From IMG/VR virus record IMGVR_UViG_3300025117_000102, positions 1 through 47,543 of that record: a DNA stretch of 47,543 bases. One strand, given 5' to 3'. Under the pieces are notes generated by a model. It was not told the origin of the DNA and did not search any database. It saw nothing but the letters and a program-made list of their open reading frames with translations. Positions within the stretch are counted from its first letter, which is position 1; every line of letters begins with the position of its first letter. Positions 31,518-37,708 of the stretch are shown piece by piece. This DNA comes from a virus. Both the position numbers and the translations under genes were made by a program.

Positions 31518-31526
31518 TGCTATAAT
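31518..31526 (+). promoter_or_regulatory. Extended -10 promoter of the replication gene
   Basis: TGc directly before TATAAT (31521-31526) is a full extended -10. TTGACA at 31485-31490 is 30 bases upstream, too far to be its -35, but may belong to a second promoter. Start expected near 31533, only about five bases before the leader ATG at 31538. Confidence 0.75.
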
Positions 31527-31537
31527 CGAGTAGACCT

Positions 31538-31624
31538 ATGCTCCTAAATTACGACCAACTAAATTGTTGCCAGCAAAGGTTAGTGGATTCTAAGGCCGTC
31601 GTAAGCCGAGGAGCAGTCCACTAG
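31538..31624 (+). CDS. Leader ORF before replication gene (28 aa)
   Basis: Runs from acctATG, right behind the predicted transcript start, to TAG inside the terminator stem. The peptide begins LLNYDQLNCCQQRL. It overlaps all four pairing segments of the switch at 31539-31632, so its translation would change the RNA fold. Peptide function is doubtful; it is probably regulatory. Confidence 0.4.
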   Translation: MLLNYDQLNCCQQRLVDSKAVVSRGAVH

Positions 31625-31632
31625 CCTTTTTT
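31539..31632 (+). promoter_or_regulatory. Interleaved hairpin switch / attenuator, locus 3
   Basis: A TGCTCCT (31539-31545), B GGTTAGTGGA (31578-31587), A' AGGAGCA (31609-31615), B' TCCACTAGCC (31617-31626), then six T's. B:B' is 10 bp with one G-U and is a strong terminator 15 bases before the replication gene. A' lies in its loop, and A overlaps the leader ATG. Same A-B-A'-B' order as at 974-1021 and 29870-29930. Confidence 0.8.
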
Positions 31633-31647
31633 GGTTGCAACCTATGT

Positions 31648-32121
31648 ATGGCCAACCCTCAAACAGAAAACGGCTACACCGCGATCGCCAATGAGTTACT
31701 TGAAAAGTTCTACCACTGCCCTCTAAACGGGAGCGAATTCAGGGTCTGTCTCATGGTGATTCGGAAAACCTACGGCTACAAAAAGAAAGAAGACTGGATT
31801 TCACTCACGCAATTCGAGAGAGGGACGGGCCTTAAGAGGGCAAATATCTGCCGAACACTCAAGGAACTGGTAGCCAATAGGCTACTACTAAAGTCTAAAA
31901 ATAGCTTTAGATTAAACAAAAACTACGATGAGTGGGTAGTAGCCAAACGGCTACCTAGTAGCCAAACGGGTAAAAAGGTAGTAGCCAATAGGGCAATTCA
32001 GGTAGTAGCCAAACGGCTACACACAAAAGAAACTCTTACAAAAGAAAATATACAAAAGAAAGAAGCCTTAAATAAATTTAGGGAAGATGTAAGTAAAAAG
32101 ATGAGAATTAAGAGAATATAA
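31648..32121 (+). CDS. Replication initiation protein, lambda O-like
   Basis: A 157-aa protein with the Phage_rep_O N-terminal pattern: ANPQTENGYTAIANELLEKF (2-21), FRVCLMVIRKTYGYKKKEDW (31-50), ISLTQFERGTGLKRANICRTL (51-71), a winged helix that binds origin iterons. The C-terminal part is short (family members are often about 250-300 aa) and is encoded by the iterons themselves. Expected role: bind the origin at 31871-32019 and recruit the host helicase loader; no P-like loader or helicase was found nearby. Confidence 0.85.
   Translation: MANPQTENGYTAIANELLEKFYHCPLNGSEFRVCLMVIRKTYGYKKKEDWISLTQFERGTGLKRANICRTLKELVANRLLLKSKNSFRLNKNYDEWVVAKRLPSSQTGKKVVANRAIQVVAKRLHTKETLTKENIQKKEALNKFREDVSKKMRIKRI
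31871..32019 (+). other. Iteron array / probable replication origin inside the O-like gene
   Basis: Five copies of a 14-base palindrome-like unit, consensus TAGCCAAACGGCTA: 31871-31884, 31940-31953, 31959-31972, 31982-31995 and 32006-32019. The last four are spaced 19, 23 and 24 bases apart. A purine-rich, A-rich tract follows (about 32020-32120), like the unwinding region of the lambda origin. Lambda also has its iterons inside gene O. Confidence 0.82.
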
Positions 32122-32122
32122 T

Positions 32123-32329
32123 ATGGGAATGCTCGACTTTGTTCCGAGAAAGGAGTGGAAACCGCCAACCAGCATGAGTAACTATGATGGCGGTAATGAG
32201 CCAGTAGAAGTCCTTTGCGGAATGTGCGGCAATAACTTCACCGGAAAGCGCTGGATGCTGAACACCAAGAAGGATGTCACCTGCCGAAAGTGCTACGAAG
32301 ACACCAGAAGTTTCTACGATAATATGTAA
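32123..32329 (+). CDS. Zinc-ribbon protein (68 aa)
   Basis: A 68-aa protein starting ataatATG. CGMCGN near 32-37 and CRKC near 54-57 form a C-x2-C/C-x2-C zinc ribbon. The N-terminal part is Pro/Lys-rich. Probably nucleic-acid associated, placed directly after the replication gene. Confidence 0.65.
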   Translation: MGMLDFVPRKEWKPPTSMSNYDGGNEPVEVLCGMCGNNFTGKRWMLNTKKDVTCRKCYEDTRSFYDNM

Positions 32330-32360
32330 TCAACCTCATTCCGAGGGTAAATAAAACAAT

Positions 32361-32516
32361 ATGGAAGAAATTAAAACAATAATACTAGTTTTTACAGGAT
32401 TTCTCGTCTGGGTAGGATTGGTGTTGCACTTCAATGAAGAGTTCGGCGGAGGGTTTCTATCGTATATGTTTATGGCGGTAATTGTCCCTCTACTTGTATT
32501 AACATTGTGTCTCTAA
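32361..32516 (+). CDS. Small membrane protein (51 aa)
   Basis: A 51-aa ORF with two hydrophobic segments (IKTIILVFTGFLVWVGLVL and YMFMAVIVPLLVLTLCL) split by HFNEEFGGGF. The leader has ggTAAATAAAacaatATG, as in neighbouring genes. Function unknown. Confidence 0.58.
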   Translation: MEEIKTIILVFTGFLVWVGLVLHFNEEFGGGFLSYMFMAVIVPLLVLTLCL

Positions 32517-32542
32517 CCAACCACTAACTAGAGAAAAGGAAT

Positions 32543-32707
32543 ATGGTAGAGCTACTAATTTTAATGGCCGTTTCCGTTGGTTCCCTGCTGTTTATCGCCT
32601 TTAATTGGAAGGCTTTAACAAGAAGTCGAGTGCTAAGACTGGATAGCTACTGTGATAAACATGGAGGACGGTGTGAGCCTGACCATTTCAAAAAGGTAAG
32701 TCACTAA
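32543..32707 (+). CDS. Membrane-anchored small protein (54 aa)
   Basis: A 54-aa ORF: hydrophobic residues 3-21 (ELLILMAVSVGSLLFIAF), then a basic, Cys-containing tail (YCDKHGGRCEPDH) that could hold a metal ion. AAAGGA lies ahead of the ATG. Function unknown. Confidence 0.55.
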   Translation: MVELLILMAVSVGSLLFIAFNWKALTRSRVLRLDSYCDKHGGRCEPDHFKKVSH

Positions 32708-32738
32708 TTGCTAACCCTACAGGTAAAGATTAAACGGT

Positions 32739-32909
32739 ATGAAAACTTTGAAAACAAAAGAAACCTGTCCCTGTGGTGTGAATGGCCCGTGTTGCGATAA
32801 ACCAGACCTATTCACGCCAGCACATGAACACTCCGGGGAAGCCGTATGTGAAGAATGTTACGAACTTGCGTGTGAAAACTGTGGGAAATCATGTGGGCAC
32901 GAATTATGA
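32739..32909 (+). CDS. Cys-rich zinc-binding micro-protein (56 aa)
   Basis: A 56-aa protein with ten Cys: CPCGVNGPCC near 10-19, CEECYELACENC near 37-48, then SCGH. This density suggests two zinc sites. Overlaps the next gene by ATGA. Function unknown. Confidence 0.58.
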   Translation: MKTLKTKETCPCGVNGPCCDKPDLFTPAHEHSGEAVCEECYELACENCGKSCGHEL

Positions 32910-33142
32910 AATCCCTCCAATCATCCCTCTCCACTCGTCTCCAATCCCTCAAAGAGAGTCCAAAGAGTAAGGCGAAGTATTCATTTCAGGCGCTCGCAGA
33001 AGAGATCGCCGCTAAATACAAGGTCCCCTGGAAACGATTCATATTCCTTTTCTACAGGGTCGAGGAGTGGAAAGTGAGAAAGGCCATGCAGGAAGCAGAC
33101 ACCGTGGAGAATCTTATAAAGTTTAGTCTTAACCAAAAATAA
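32906..33142 (+). CDS. Hypothetical basic protein (78 aa)
   Basis: A 78-aa basic helical protein. The start at ATG 32906 (ATGA overlap) is preferred to 32891. Contains YSFQALAEEIAAKYKVPWKR, then FYRVEEWKVRKAMQEAD. The Ala/Lys helix pattern could be a helix-turn-helix (ALAEEIAAKYKVP reads like the first two helices of one). Confidence 0.6.
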   Translation: MKSLQSSLSTRLQSLKESPKSKAKYSFQALAEEIAAKYKVPWKRFIFLFYRVEEWKVRKAMQEADTVENLIKFSLNQK

Positions 33143-33143
33143 T

Positions 33144-33323
33144 ATGCCACAGCTAGATTCGTATGAATGCAGACACGATGTGAAGCACACGGAAATCGAC
33201 CGCCGAGAAACAGTTATTAGTGATGACACGGTTACTGGTATGGCGCTGATGCAAACGAAAGTAATCGTCACATATTGTGCAGAGTGTGGAAATAAACTCA
33301 AAGAAGTAGATATAGTCAACTAA
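33144..33323 (+). CDS. Zinc-binding small protein (59 aa)
   Basis: A 59-aa protein starting taatATG. Single C-terminal knuckle YCAECGNK near 44-51 plus ECRHDVKH near 8-15, together a possible C/H-x-C/C zinc site. After it comes a small interleaved pairing in the spacer (CCTAA 33329, GGTC 33336, TTAGG 33344, ACC). Function unknown. Confidence 0.55.
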   Translation: MPQLDSYECRHDVKHTEIDRRETVISDDTVTGMALMQTKVIVTYCAECGNKLKEVDIVN

Positions 33324-33372
33324 AAAGCCTAAGCGGTCGAATTAGGACCAAGTAATAATCTAATCTAAATCT

Positions 33373-34062
33373 ATGGAAAGATATATCAAATGGGTGGTTG
33401 GTCCGGTGCTGGTGCTGATTGTGGTACTTATCGTTTTGGGCGTGTATGCGAAAGAAGTTGGGGCAACCTATCAGCCATCCTTTCACACAGAGTGGCGAGA
33501 CGAGGGTCATGTGAAATGGGGTGCGTGTGTTGCAAACGCTGCCTGTGGAACGAGTGAGGGGACACAAACCGGAACCCAGAAGCAGGGCTGTAAGCTCGTT
33601 CAGGGAAGCGGATCGTTCGAGTGTCAGTTGGGCCACCAGCGGTATGTCGAAGTCTCACGAAGCTGTGAGGTAGAAACGCCTGTCTGTGAGGAAGAGCCTG
33701 TCGATACCTGTGAATCCGAAGAAGGAATCCAGGAAAACGGCTGTACACCAGAAGAGCCAGAGACACCGCCAGTCGTAAAGGAAGACACACCAGACAAGCC
33801 GACACTGCATAAGTCACAGGGGCCGAATGGTTCACTCGGTGACGGAACCTGTCAGCTCGAATGGAACAAGATTAAGGGAAGCAAGAAAGTCGAAATCCGC
33901 TATGCCAATGATGGTGTATTCGGTAACGGCTATAAGTCGTTTGAAACCAAGGACGACGGAGCCGAGTGGGTCGAGGGAATCACTGGCGAGAACGCCAAAG
34001 TGAAGTTCCGTGGCCGTGATAGTAAGACCGAGTGGTCAAAGGCAATCAATCTGGATTGCTAG
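33373..34062 (+). CDS. Secreted or membrane-anchored Cys-rich protein (229 aa)
   Basis: A 229-aa protein with an N-terminal signal or anchor segment (about 9-28, VVGPVLVLIVVLIVLGVY). The outside part has about a dozen Cys in residues 50-125, a Pro/Glu-rich linker (CTPEEPETPPVVKEDTPDKP) and a C-terminal beta domain (LEWNKIKGSKKVEIRYA, FRGRDSKTEW) that resembles a fibronectin-III-like sandwich. Even Cys numbers suggest disulfides outside the cytoplasm. Such a cell-surface protein made early could block superinfection or alter adhesion; that role is inferred. Confidence 0.65.
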   Translation: MERYIKWVVGPVLVLIVVLIVLGVYAKEVGATYQPSFHTEWRDEGHVKWGACVANAACGTSEGTQTGTQKQGCKLVQGSGSFECQLGHQRYVEVSRSCEVETPVCEEEPVDTCESEEGIQENGCTPEEPETPPVVKEDTPDKPTLHKSQGPNGSLGDGTCQLEWNKIKGSKKVEIRYANDGVFGNGYKSFETKDDGAEWVEGITGENAKVKFRGRDSKTEWSKAINLDC

Positions 34063-34065
34063 TTT

Positions 34066-34100
34066 CTCTCAGTCCCTGATCCGTCGGGGGCTGGATAGAG
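34066..34100 (+). terminator. Hairpin after the surface-protein gene
   Basis: CTCT (34066-34069)/AGAG (34097-34100) and AGTCCC (34071-34076)/GGGGCT (34087-34092) pair around a 10-base loop just after the stop at 34062. No T-run follows. Probably ends or protects the upstream mRNA before the promoter at 34103. Confidence 0.5.
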
Positions 34101-34102
34101 AC

Positions 34103-34131
34103 TTGTGCTAAAGCATACGGCATGATATAAT
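34103..34131 (+). promoter_or_regulatory. Promoter with extended -10 and shared 14-mer box
   Basis: TTGTGC (34103-34108), 17-nt spacer, TATAAT (34126-34131), with TG one base before the -10. The spacer holds AAGCATACGGCATG (34111-34124), which recurs in the promoter at 34301. Confidence 0.75.
34111..34124 (+). promoter_or_regulatory. Operator-like box AAGCATACGGCATG, copy 1
   Basis: A 14-base sequence present in the spacer of two promoters: here and at 34310-34323. It contains the inverted pair GCAT/ATG(C). Same placement relative to both -10 boxes (one base apart), so a common repressor or activator site is likely. Confidence 0.6.
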
Positions 34132-34152
34132 GGATGGACTAACGAATAAACT

Positions 34153-34311
34153 ATGGATGAACGAAAAATCTCTGCCGTCATGAGCGAACTCGCCAAGCGG
34201 AAGTGGAAGAAAGGCATCACCGAGGAAGAGCGTGAGAAACGAAGGGAGGGCGGAAGAAAGCGACAGATACAGGTAAAGAAGCAGAGGGAAGAAGCGAGAC
34301 TTGACAGGTAA
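34153..34311 (+). CDS. Small highly charged protein (52 aa)
   Basis: A 52-aa basic/acidic helix (AVMSELAKRKWKKGIT, EEEREKRREGGRKRQ). Starts aactATG 15 bases after the predicted transcript start. The -35 of the next promoter (34301) lies in its last codons. It may be a nucleic-acid-binding regulator; family unknown. Confidence 0.6.
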   Translation: MDERKISAVMSELAKRKWKKGITEEEREKRREGGRKRQIQVKKQREEARLDR

Positions 34312-34330
34312 GCATACGGCATGCTAAGAT
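34301..34330 (+). promoter_or_regulatory. Promoter with shared 14-mer box
   Basis: TTGACA (34301-34306), 18-nt spacer, TAAGAT (34325-34330). AAGCATACGGCATG lies at 34310-34323 in the spacer. Start expected near 34337, just before a folded leader. Confidence 0.75.
34310..34323 (+). promoter_or_regulatory. Operator-like box AAGCATACGGCATG, copy 2
   Basis: Second copy of the 14-mer at 34111-34124, one base from the -10 of the promoter at 34301. Confidence 0.6.
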
Positions 34331-34340
34331 GTAGGTACCA

Positions 34341-34406
34341 GTAGAGAACCGGGAGCACACGGAGTCCACATACACTGTACGCTCGTCTGGTCGCTCCCAT
34401 CTCTAC
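34341..34406 (+). ncRNA. Folded 5' leader RNA
   Basis: GTAGAGA (34341-34347)/TCTCTAC (34400-34406) and GGGAGC (34351-34356)/GCTCCC (34393-34398) form a bulged 13-bp helix at the very 5' end of the transcript. Downstream, TCAACC/GGTTGA (34418-34423/34466-34471) competes with CACCTC/GAGGTG (34423-34428/34470-34475). Together the leader is about 170 bases before the gene at 34507, far longer than other leaders here. Confidence 0.62.
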
Positions 34407-34506
34407 GGATAGCCTAATCAACCACCTCTCGTTGAGCTGCCATCTCGCTAATACCGTAACCAGTCGGTTGAGGTGCCGGACCACCGGGAGGTAATAAAAC
34501 AAAAGT

Positions 34507-34683
34507 ATGGACGAGGTAGAGGTAAAAATGGAGATCGAGCACATGGAGTATCTGAACGAACTCAGAGAATCCGGTGAAACCAATATGTTCGGCGCAGGTC
34601 AGTATCTTCAAGAGGAGTTCGGCCTCGATAAGTACGAAGCTCGAAGTATCCTGAAGCAGTGGATGGAATCGTTCGGTAAATAA
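34507..34683 (+). CDS. Hypothetical acidic protein (58 aa)
   Basis: A 58-aa protein (VEVKMEIEHMEYLNELRES, YLQEEFGLDKYEARSILKQW). The second half reads like a short helix-turn-helix-type helical hairpin. It is the first gene behind the long folded leader. Starts aagtATG. Function unknown. Confidence 0.62.
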   Translation: MDEVEVKMEIEHMEYLNELRESGETNMFGAGQYLQEEFGLDKYEARSILKQWMESFGK

Positions 34684-34704
34684 ACAAAAACCTAAAACAA
34701 AAAT

Positions 34705-34824
34705 ATGTACTACATGGTATTCAGCGGTTCTCTCGAAGAGTTCAAGTTCTGGCTCAAGCAGCACATGGCGGAGTATCGGCGCAACGAGTGGAAGGCTAAG
34801 CACATGACCTCTAAAGAAGACTAG
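34705..34824 (+). CDS. Micro-protein (39 aa)
   Basis: A 39-aa ORF (YYMVFSGSLEEFKFWLKQHM, then Lys/Arg-rich). Starts aatATG and ends TAG-T-ATG with the next gene. Amphipathic helix with Trp and basic residues. Only the coupling supports it. Confidence 0.5.
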   Translation: MYYMVFSGSLEEFKFWLKQHMAEYRRNEWKAKHMTSKED

Positions 34825-34825
34825 T

Positions 34826-35086
34826 ATGTACAAAGGCGTATCAGTCAATGAGCGTGACGACCGGCGTGATTTCATCCGAAAGATGGATGACCGATCAAAA
34901 GGGTTTACAGACGAGCTACTCGACAGGTATATCGACACAACTATCGACGGGTTCACACTCGAACAGGTAGGACACATGGCCTGGTATCTAGGAATCAAAC
35001 ACGAACAGATGCTTCGAGAAAAGGAAATGACCCTGCTACAGGGAGACAACCAAGAGCCAGCCGATGAAGAGATACCAGAATTATGA
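34826..35086 (+). CDS. Hypothetical protein (86 aa)
   Basis: An 86-aa acidic soluble protein (DRSKGFTDELLDRYIDTTID, LEQVGHMAWYLGIKHEQML), helical. Overlaps the next gene by ATGA. Function unknown. Confidence 0.62.
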   Translation: MYKGVSVNERDDRRDFIRKMDDRSKGFTDELLDRYIDTTIDGFTLEQVGHMAWYLGIKHEQMLREKEMTLLQGDNQEPADEEIPEL

Positions 35087-35406
35087 AGTCCTCATCAAAA
35101 GAAGCCGTCAAGCAATTCCTCCTCAAACACCCGGAGTACAACCACAGGAAGTGGCAGTACCACATCGCTGGGCTGATCGCCGGAGTAACACCAGAGCAAG
35201 CTGAGATAGTCTCGACTGCCCTCCGCAGAATGAGAGACTTAATACCGAACGACGCCAAAGGCGAACAGTTAGCTCAGGAATGGAGAATCGAGAACGGAAA
35301 AGACCACATCTTCGACCATATCGACAAGCAGTACGAAAATCAACCAGAAAAAGAACAGTTTAAAGTAGTCATGGTTAATGGAGTAAAATACAGGGTAAAA
35401 GCGTAA
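35083..35406 (+). CDS. Hypothetical basic protein (107 aa)
   Basis: A 107-aa protein. AVKQFLLKHPEYNHRKWQYH, then AGLIAGVTPEQAEIVSTALRRM looks like a winged-helix or similar small DNA-binding fold; the C terminus ends in a short beta segment (KVVMVNGVKYRVKA). May be an early regulator. Family not recognised. Confidence 0.62.
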   Translation: MKSSSKEAVKQFLLKHPEYNHRKWQYHIAGLIAGVTPEQAEIVSTALRRMRDLIPNDAKGEQLAQEWRIENGKDHIFDHIDKQYENQPEKEQFKVVMVNGVKYRVKA

Positions 35407-35442
35407 TAAATAAACGAGCGAGCGGGTGAATCGCTAACTCGT

Positions 35443-36072
35443 ATGAAAAACAAAAAACTCAAGAATCTCAAACAGTATCGAAATCGTGTCCGTTTTCAGT
35501 TCTATGTAGTGTTCCGTCCAAAAGCACAAAAGCTGTTCTTCCCAATCATGTTCCTCATCTTCTCGGTTGCCTGTACCAATCACTGGTACGACAATCGTGG
35601 AGTCTGGAAGTTTGAAAATACGACTGCAATCGAGACGCCCGAAACTGTCACCTCTCACGAGGAGAAGCGAGGAGAGACCGATGTGGTGGTAGAGACGGCG
35701 GGGGTGGAGAGAAGGATTCAACCGGCCACCCCCATCGTTGAACTCATCAAGAGCGTGTTCCATGAGGACGCAGAGAACGCCGTTAAAATCGCCCAGTGTG
35801 AGTCCCGGTATAACCCAGAGCAGATCGGCGATGAACACCTTACATTCACCCATAACGGGCAGGAGTACGGAAAGTCTATCGGACTGTTCCAGGTGCGGAC
35901 CGGCGGGAAAGAGAGGAACGGGAAAGTCTGGGTGCGGTCAAATGATGTTCAGTCATTCGAGCAGGAAATGAAAGACCCAGTAAAGAACATCCAGAAAGCC
36001 AAAGAGATTTGGTCAGGTAGTAAAGATTGGTCCCCGTGGTACAACTGTGCAAAACTCAATGGAATTATCTAG
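35443..36072 (+). CDS. Membrane-anchored lytic transglycosylase
   Basis: A 209-aa protein. A basic N terminus is followed by a signal-anchor segment at about 31-47 (LFFPIMFLIFSVACT), then a spacer and an SLT-like domain: AQCESRYNPEQIG (117-129, catalytic Glu120), KSIGLFQVRTGG (144-155) and a C-terminal WSPWYNC (196-202). It would cleave the peptidoglycan glycan strand from outside the membrane. The cluster holds early genes, so it may be a signal-anchor endolysin or a cell-wall opener for entry of other factors. The leader has an AGCGA/TCGCT hairpin just before the ATG. Confidence 0.8.
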   Translation: MKNKKLKNLKQYRNRVRFQFYVVFRPKAQKLFFPIMFLIFSVACTNHWYDNRGVWKFENTTAIETPETVTSHEEKRGETDVVVETAGVERRIQPATPIVELIKSVFHEDAENAVKIAQCESRYNPEQIGDEHLTFTHNGQEYGKSIGLFQVRTGGKERNGKVWVRSNDVQSFEQEMKDPVKNIQKAKEIWSGSKDWSPWYNCAKLNGII

Positions 36073-36073
36073 T

Positions 36074-36283
36074 ATGGGAAACATTAAATTCACAAAAGAT
36101 AGACAGGTAAGAAAGTGGAATAACCCGTATAACTGGGAGCAGGGGTGTCATAAGTGTAAAAAGCCATTCGGTGAGGATGAAGTCTTCACAAGAGTCGATG
36201 TGGAAAATGACGAGTTCAGGGGAAACGATGATGTGTACTGCTTCCATAGAACCTGCAACTGGAACACTGCTGATCTAAAGTAA
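36074..36283 (+). CDS. Zinc-binding small protein (69 aa)
   Basis: A 69-aa protein starting agtATG 36074. CHKCKKPFGEDEVF near 25-38 and YCFHRTCNW near 55-63 form a LIM- or treble-clef-like C-x2-C ... C-x-H-x2-C site. Function unknown. Confidence 0.62.
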   Translation: MGNIKFTKDRQVRKWNNPYNWEQGCHKCKKPFGEDEVFTRVDVENDEFRGNDDVYCFHRTCNWNTADLK

Positions 36284-36284
36284 T

Positions 36285-36440
36285 ATGGAAAAAGACGAAC
36301 AATTCATAAAACTCCTCATGCAGAACATTAGCGACGCAATTAGGGTAGCTCAACCACACATAACCGATGAGGAGTACGCTATAGCGATATTCAGAGTCCT
36401 CGGGAGAATCCAGTGGCGTAGAATGATTAACGAATTTTAA
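36285..36440 (+). CDS. Hypothetical small helical protein (51 aa)
   Basis: A 51-aa protein (FIKLLMQNISDAIRVAQPHI, EYAIAIFRVLGRIQWRRM), two amphipathic helices. Starts taatATG. Function unknown. Confidence 0.58.
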   Translation: MEKDEQFIKLLMQNISDAIRVAQPHITDEEYAIAIFRVLGRIQWRRMINEF

Positions 36441-36444
36441 GCGT

Positions 36445-36666
36445 ATGGCAAAGGTAATTGAAATTTCGTACAGAAAGAGCCAAAGGATACAGCTACAACA
36501 GTTCGAGCCAGTTGAGGTTGAGTGTTCAATCAAGGCCGAAGTGAAAGAGGGAGAAGACCTGAACAAAGCGTATACTGAGTTACAGGCTATCGTTATTCCA
36601 CTAGTTCAAAAAGAAATCGTTGCTCTCAGAGACGCCAAGCAGACTAAACAAGAACTAGACTTCTAA
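36445..36666 (+). CDS. Small recombination-neighbour protein (73 aa)
   Basis: A 73-aa protein: N-terminal beta strands (KVIEISYRKSQRIQLQQF, VEVECSIKAEVKEG) then a helix (NKAYTELQAIVIPLVQKEIV). Small proteins of this layout often sit beside single-strand-binding or recombination genes in phages, which fits its neighbours (36669 and NinG). No known activity. Confidence 0.6.
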   Translation: MAKVIEISYRKSQRIQLQQFEPVEVECSIKAEVKEGEDLNKAYTELQAIVIPLVQKEIVALRDAKQTKQELDF

Positions 36667-36668
36667 CT

Positions 36669-37304
36669 ATGCCATTCAAGCCACTCACGAATATCGTCTA
36701 TCAGGTGAAGTTCAACTTCGATCAGCCGAAAGTCTGGGACAACACCGATAAGGATGGGAAAGCATACAAGTCTTTTTCCTATGGCGTGGAGATAGAGGGG
36801 AAAAACGAATATTTCAATGTTTCCGAGGCAGTCCACAAAATGCTCCAATCTTTTGGTCCTCTCTCGGCCAGAACGCTGGAAATCCAGAAAGTCCAAGACC
36901 CGAACGACCTGAAAAAGATACACTGGATTTTTAAGGAGAATGGGGTGGAACTCCGACCGAGCCAGTCTCCTACACCAGTCCAGTCCCAAACACCTGCTGT
37001 AGCTCAAAATACAGCGTCACAGGGGCATTCTAGCTGCAATGAGAGACTCGATAAGGCGTCAAAAGCTTTCGCTCTACTCAGAACCGAGTTTTCTGACCTA
37101 CAGGATAAGTTCAAGAGCCTCGAAATACTCGTGGAAGAAGTCGCTGGGAAACAGGCTACCGATCTCCATTTATCACTCAAGAACCGAGACATAACGGAAC
37201 CAAAAACCCCTAGTCTTGAAGACGCTGCTAAGATAGTAGACAGCTACAAATCAGACCCGACTATCCCAACTATAAACGAGGTTCCAAAGGACTTTGACGC
37301 ATGA
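36669..37304 (+). CDS. Possible ssDNA-binding protein (211 aa)
   Basis: A 211-aa protein. Residues 1-100 form a beta-rich domain (NIVYQVKFNFDQPKVWDNT, KSFSYGVEIEGKNEYFNV, HWIFKENGVELRPSQ) compatible with an OB fold. A Gln/Ser/Thr-rich linker (SPTPVQSQTPAVAQNTASQ) and a coiled tail with acidic end follow. This layout fits phage single-strand DNA binding proteins next to NinG. Assignment by shape and context only. Confidence 0.5.
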   Translation: MPFKPLTNIVYQVKFNFDQPKVWDNTDKDGKAYKSFSYGVEIEGKNEYFNVSEAVHKMLQSFGPLSARTLEIQKVQDPNDLKKIHWIFKENGVELRPSQSPTPVQSQTPAVAQNTASQGHSSCNERLDKASKAFALLRTEFSDLQDKFKSLEILVEEVAGKQATDLHLSLKNRDITEPKTPSLEDAAKIVDSYKSDPTIPTINEVPKDFDA

Positions 37305-37708
37305 AGAAGAAACCAAAAGCAAAGCTGAAAGGGTGGTATGTCAAAAAGCTCGACCAGGTGTTCTCGATTTACATCCGAAAAAAGTACTCAGACACTTTTG
37401 GAATGACGACTTGCTACACCTGCGGGAAGCGGGCGCACTACAAGGATATGCAGAACGGTCACTACATCAGTCGTGGTCATATGGCTACTCGCTGGGATGA
37501 GTCAAACTGTCGACCTCAATGCGTAGGATGTAATGTGTTCAAGAATGGGAATTATGTAGAATACGCCCACAGACTCTTACAGGAGATCGGAGAAGAAGGA
37601 CTCAACGCCCTCATGGAAAAGAAGAAACTCATCCGTCAGTGGACCATAAAAGAGCTAGAGGAAAAAATAGCGTATTACAAGTCATGTATAGCGACCCATC
37701 ACAACTGA
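37301..37708 (+). CDS. ninG: NinG/Rap Holliday-junction recombination protein
   Basis: A 135-aa NinG-family protein: KLDQVFSIYIRKKYSD (16-31), CYTCGKRAHYKDMQNGHYIS (38-57), RWDESNCRPQCVGCNVFKNGN (64-84). The zinc pairs C38/C41 and C74/C77 hold the HNH-like fold. Lambda NinG (Rap) is a structure-specific nuclease that cuts recombination and replication joints. It overlaps the upstream gene by four bases. Length is shorter than lambda NinG (about 200 aa) but all core motifs are here. Confidence 0.92.
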   Translation: MKKKPKAKLKGWYVKKLDQVFSIYIRKKYSDTFGMTTCYTCGKRAHYKDMQNGHYISRGHMATRWDESNCRPQCVGCNVFKNGNYVEYAHRLLQEIGEEGLNALMEKKKLIRQWTIKELEEKIAYYKSCIATHHN

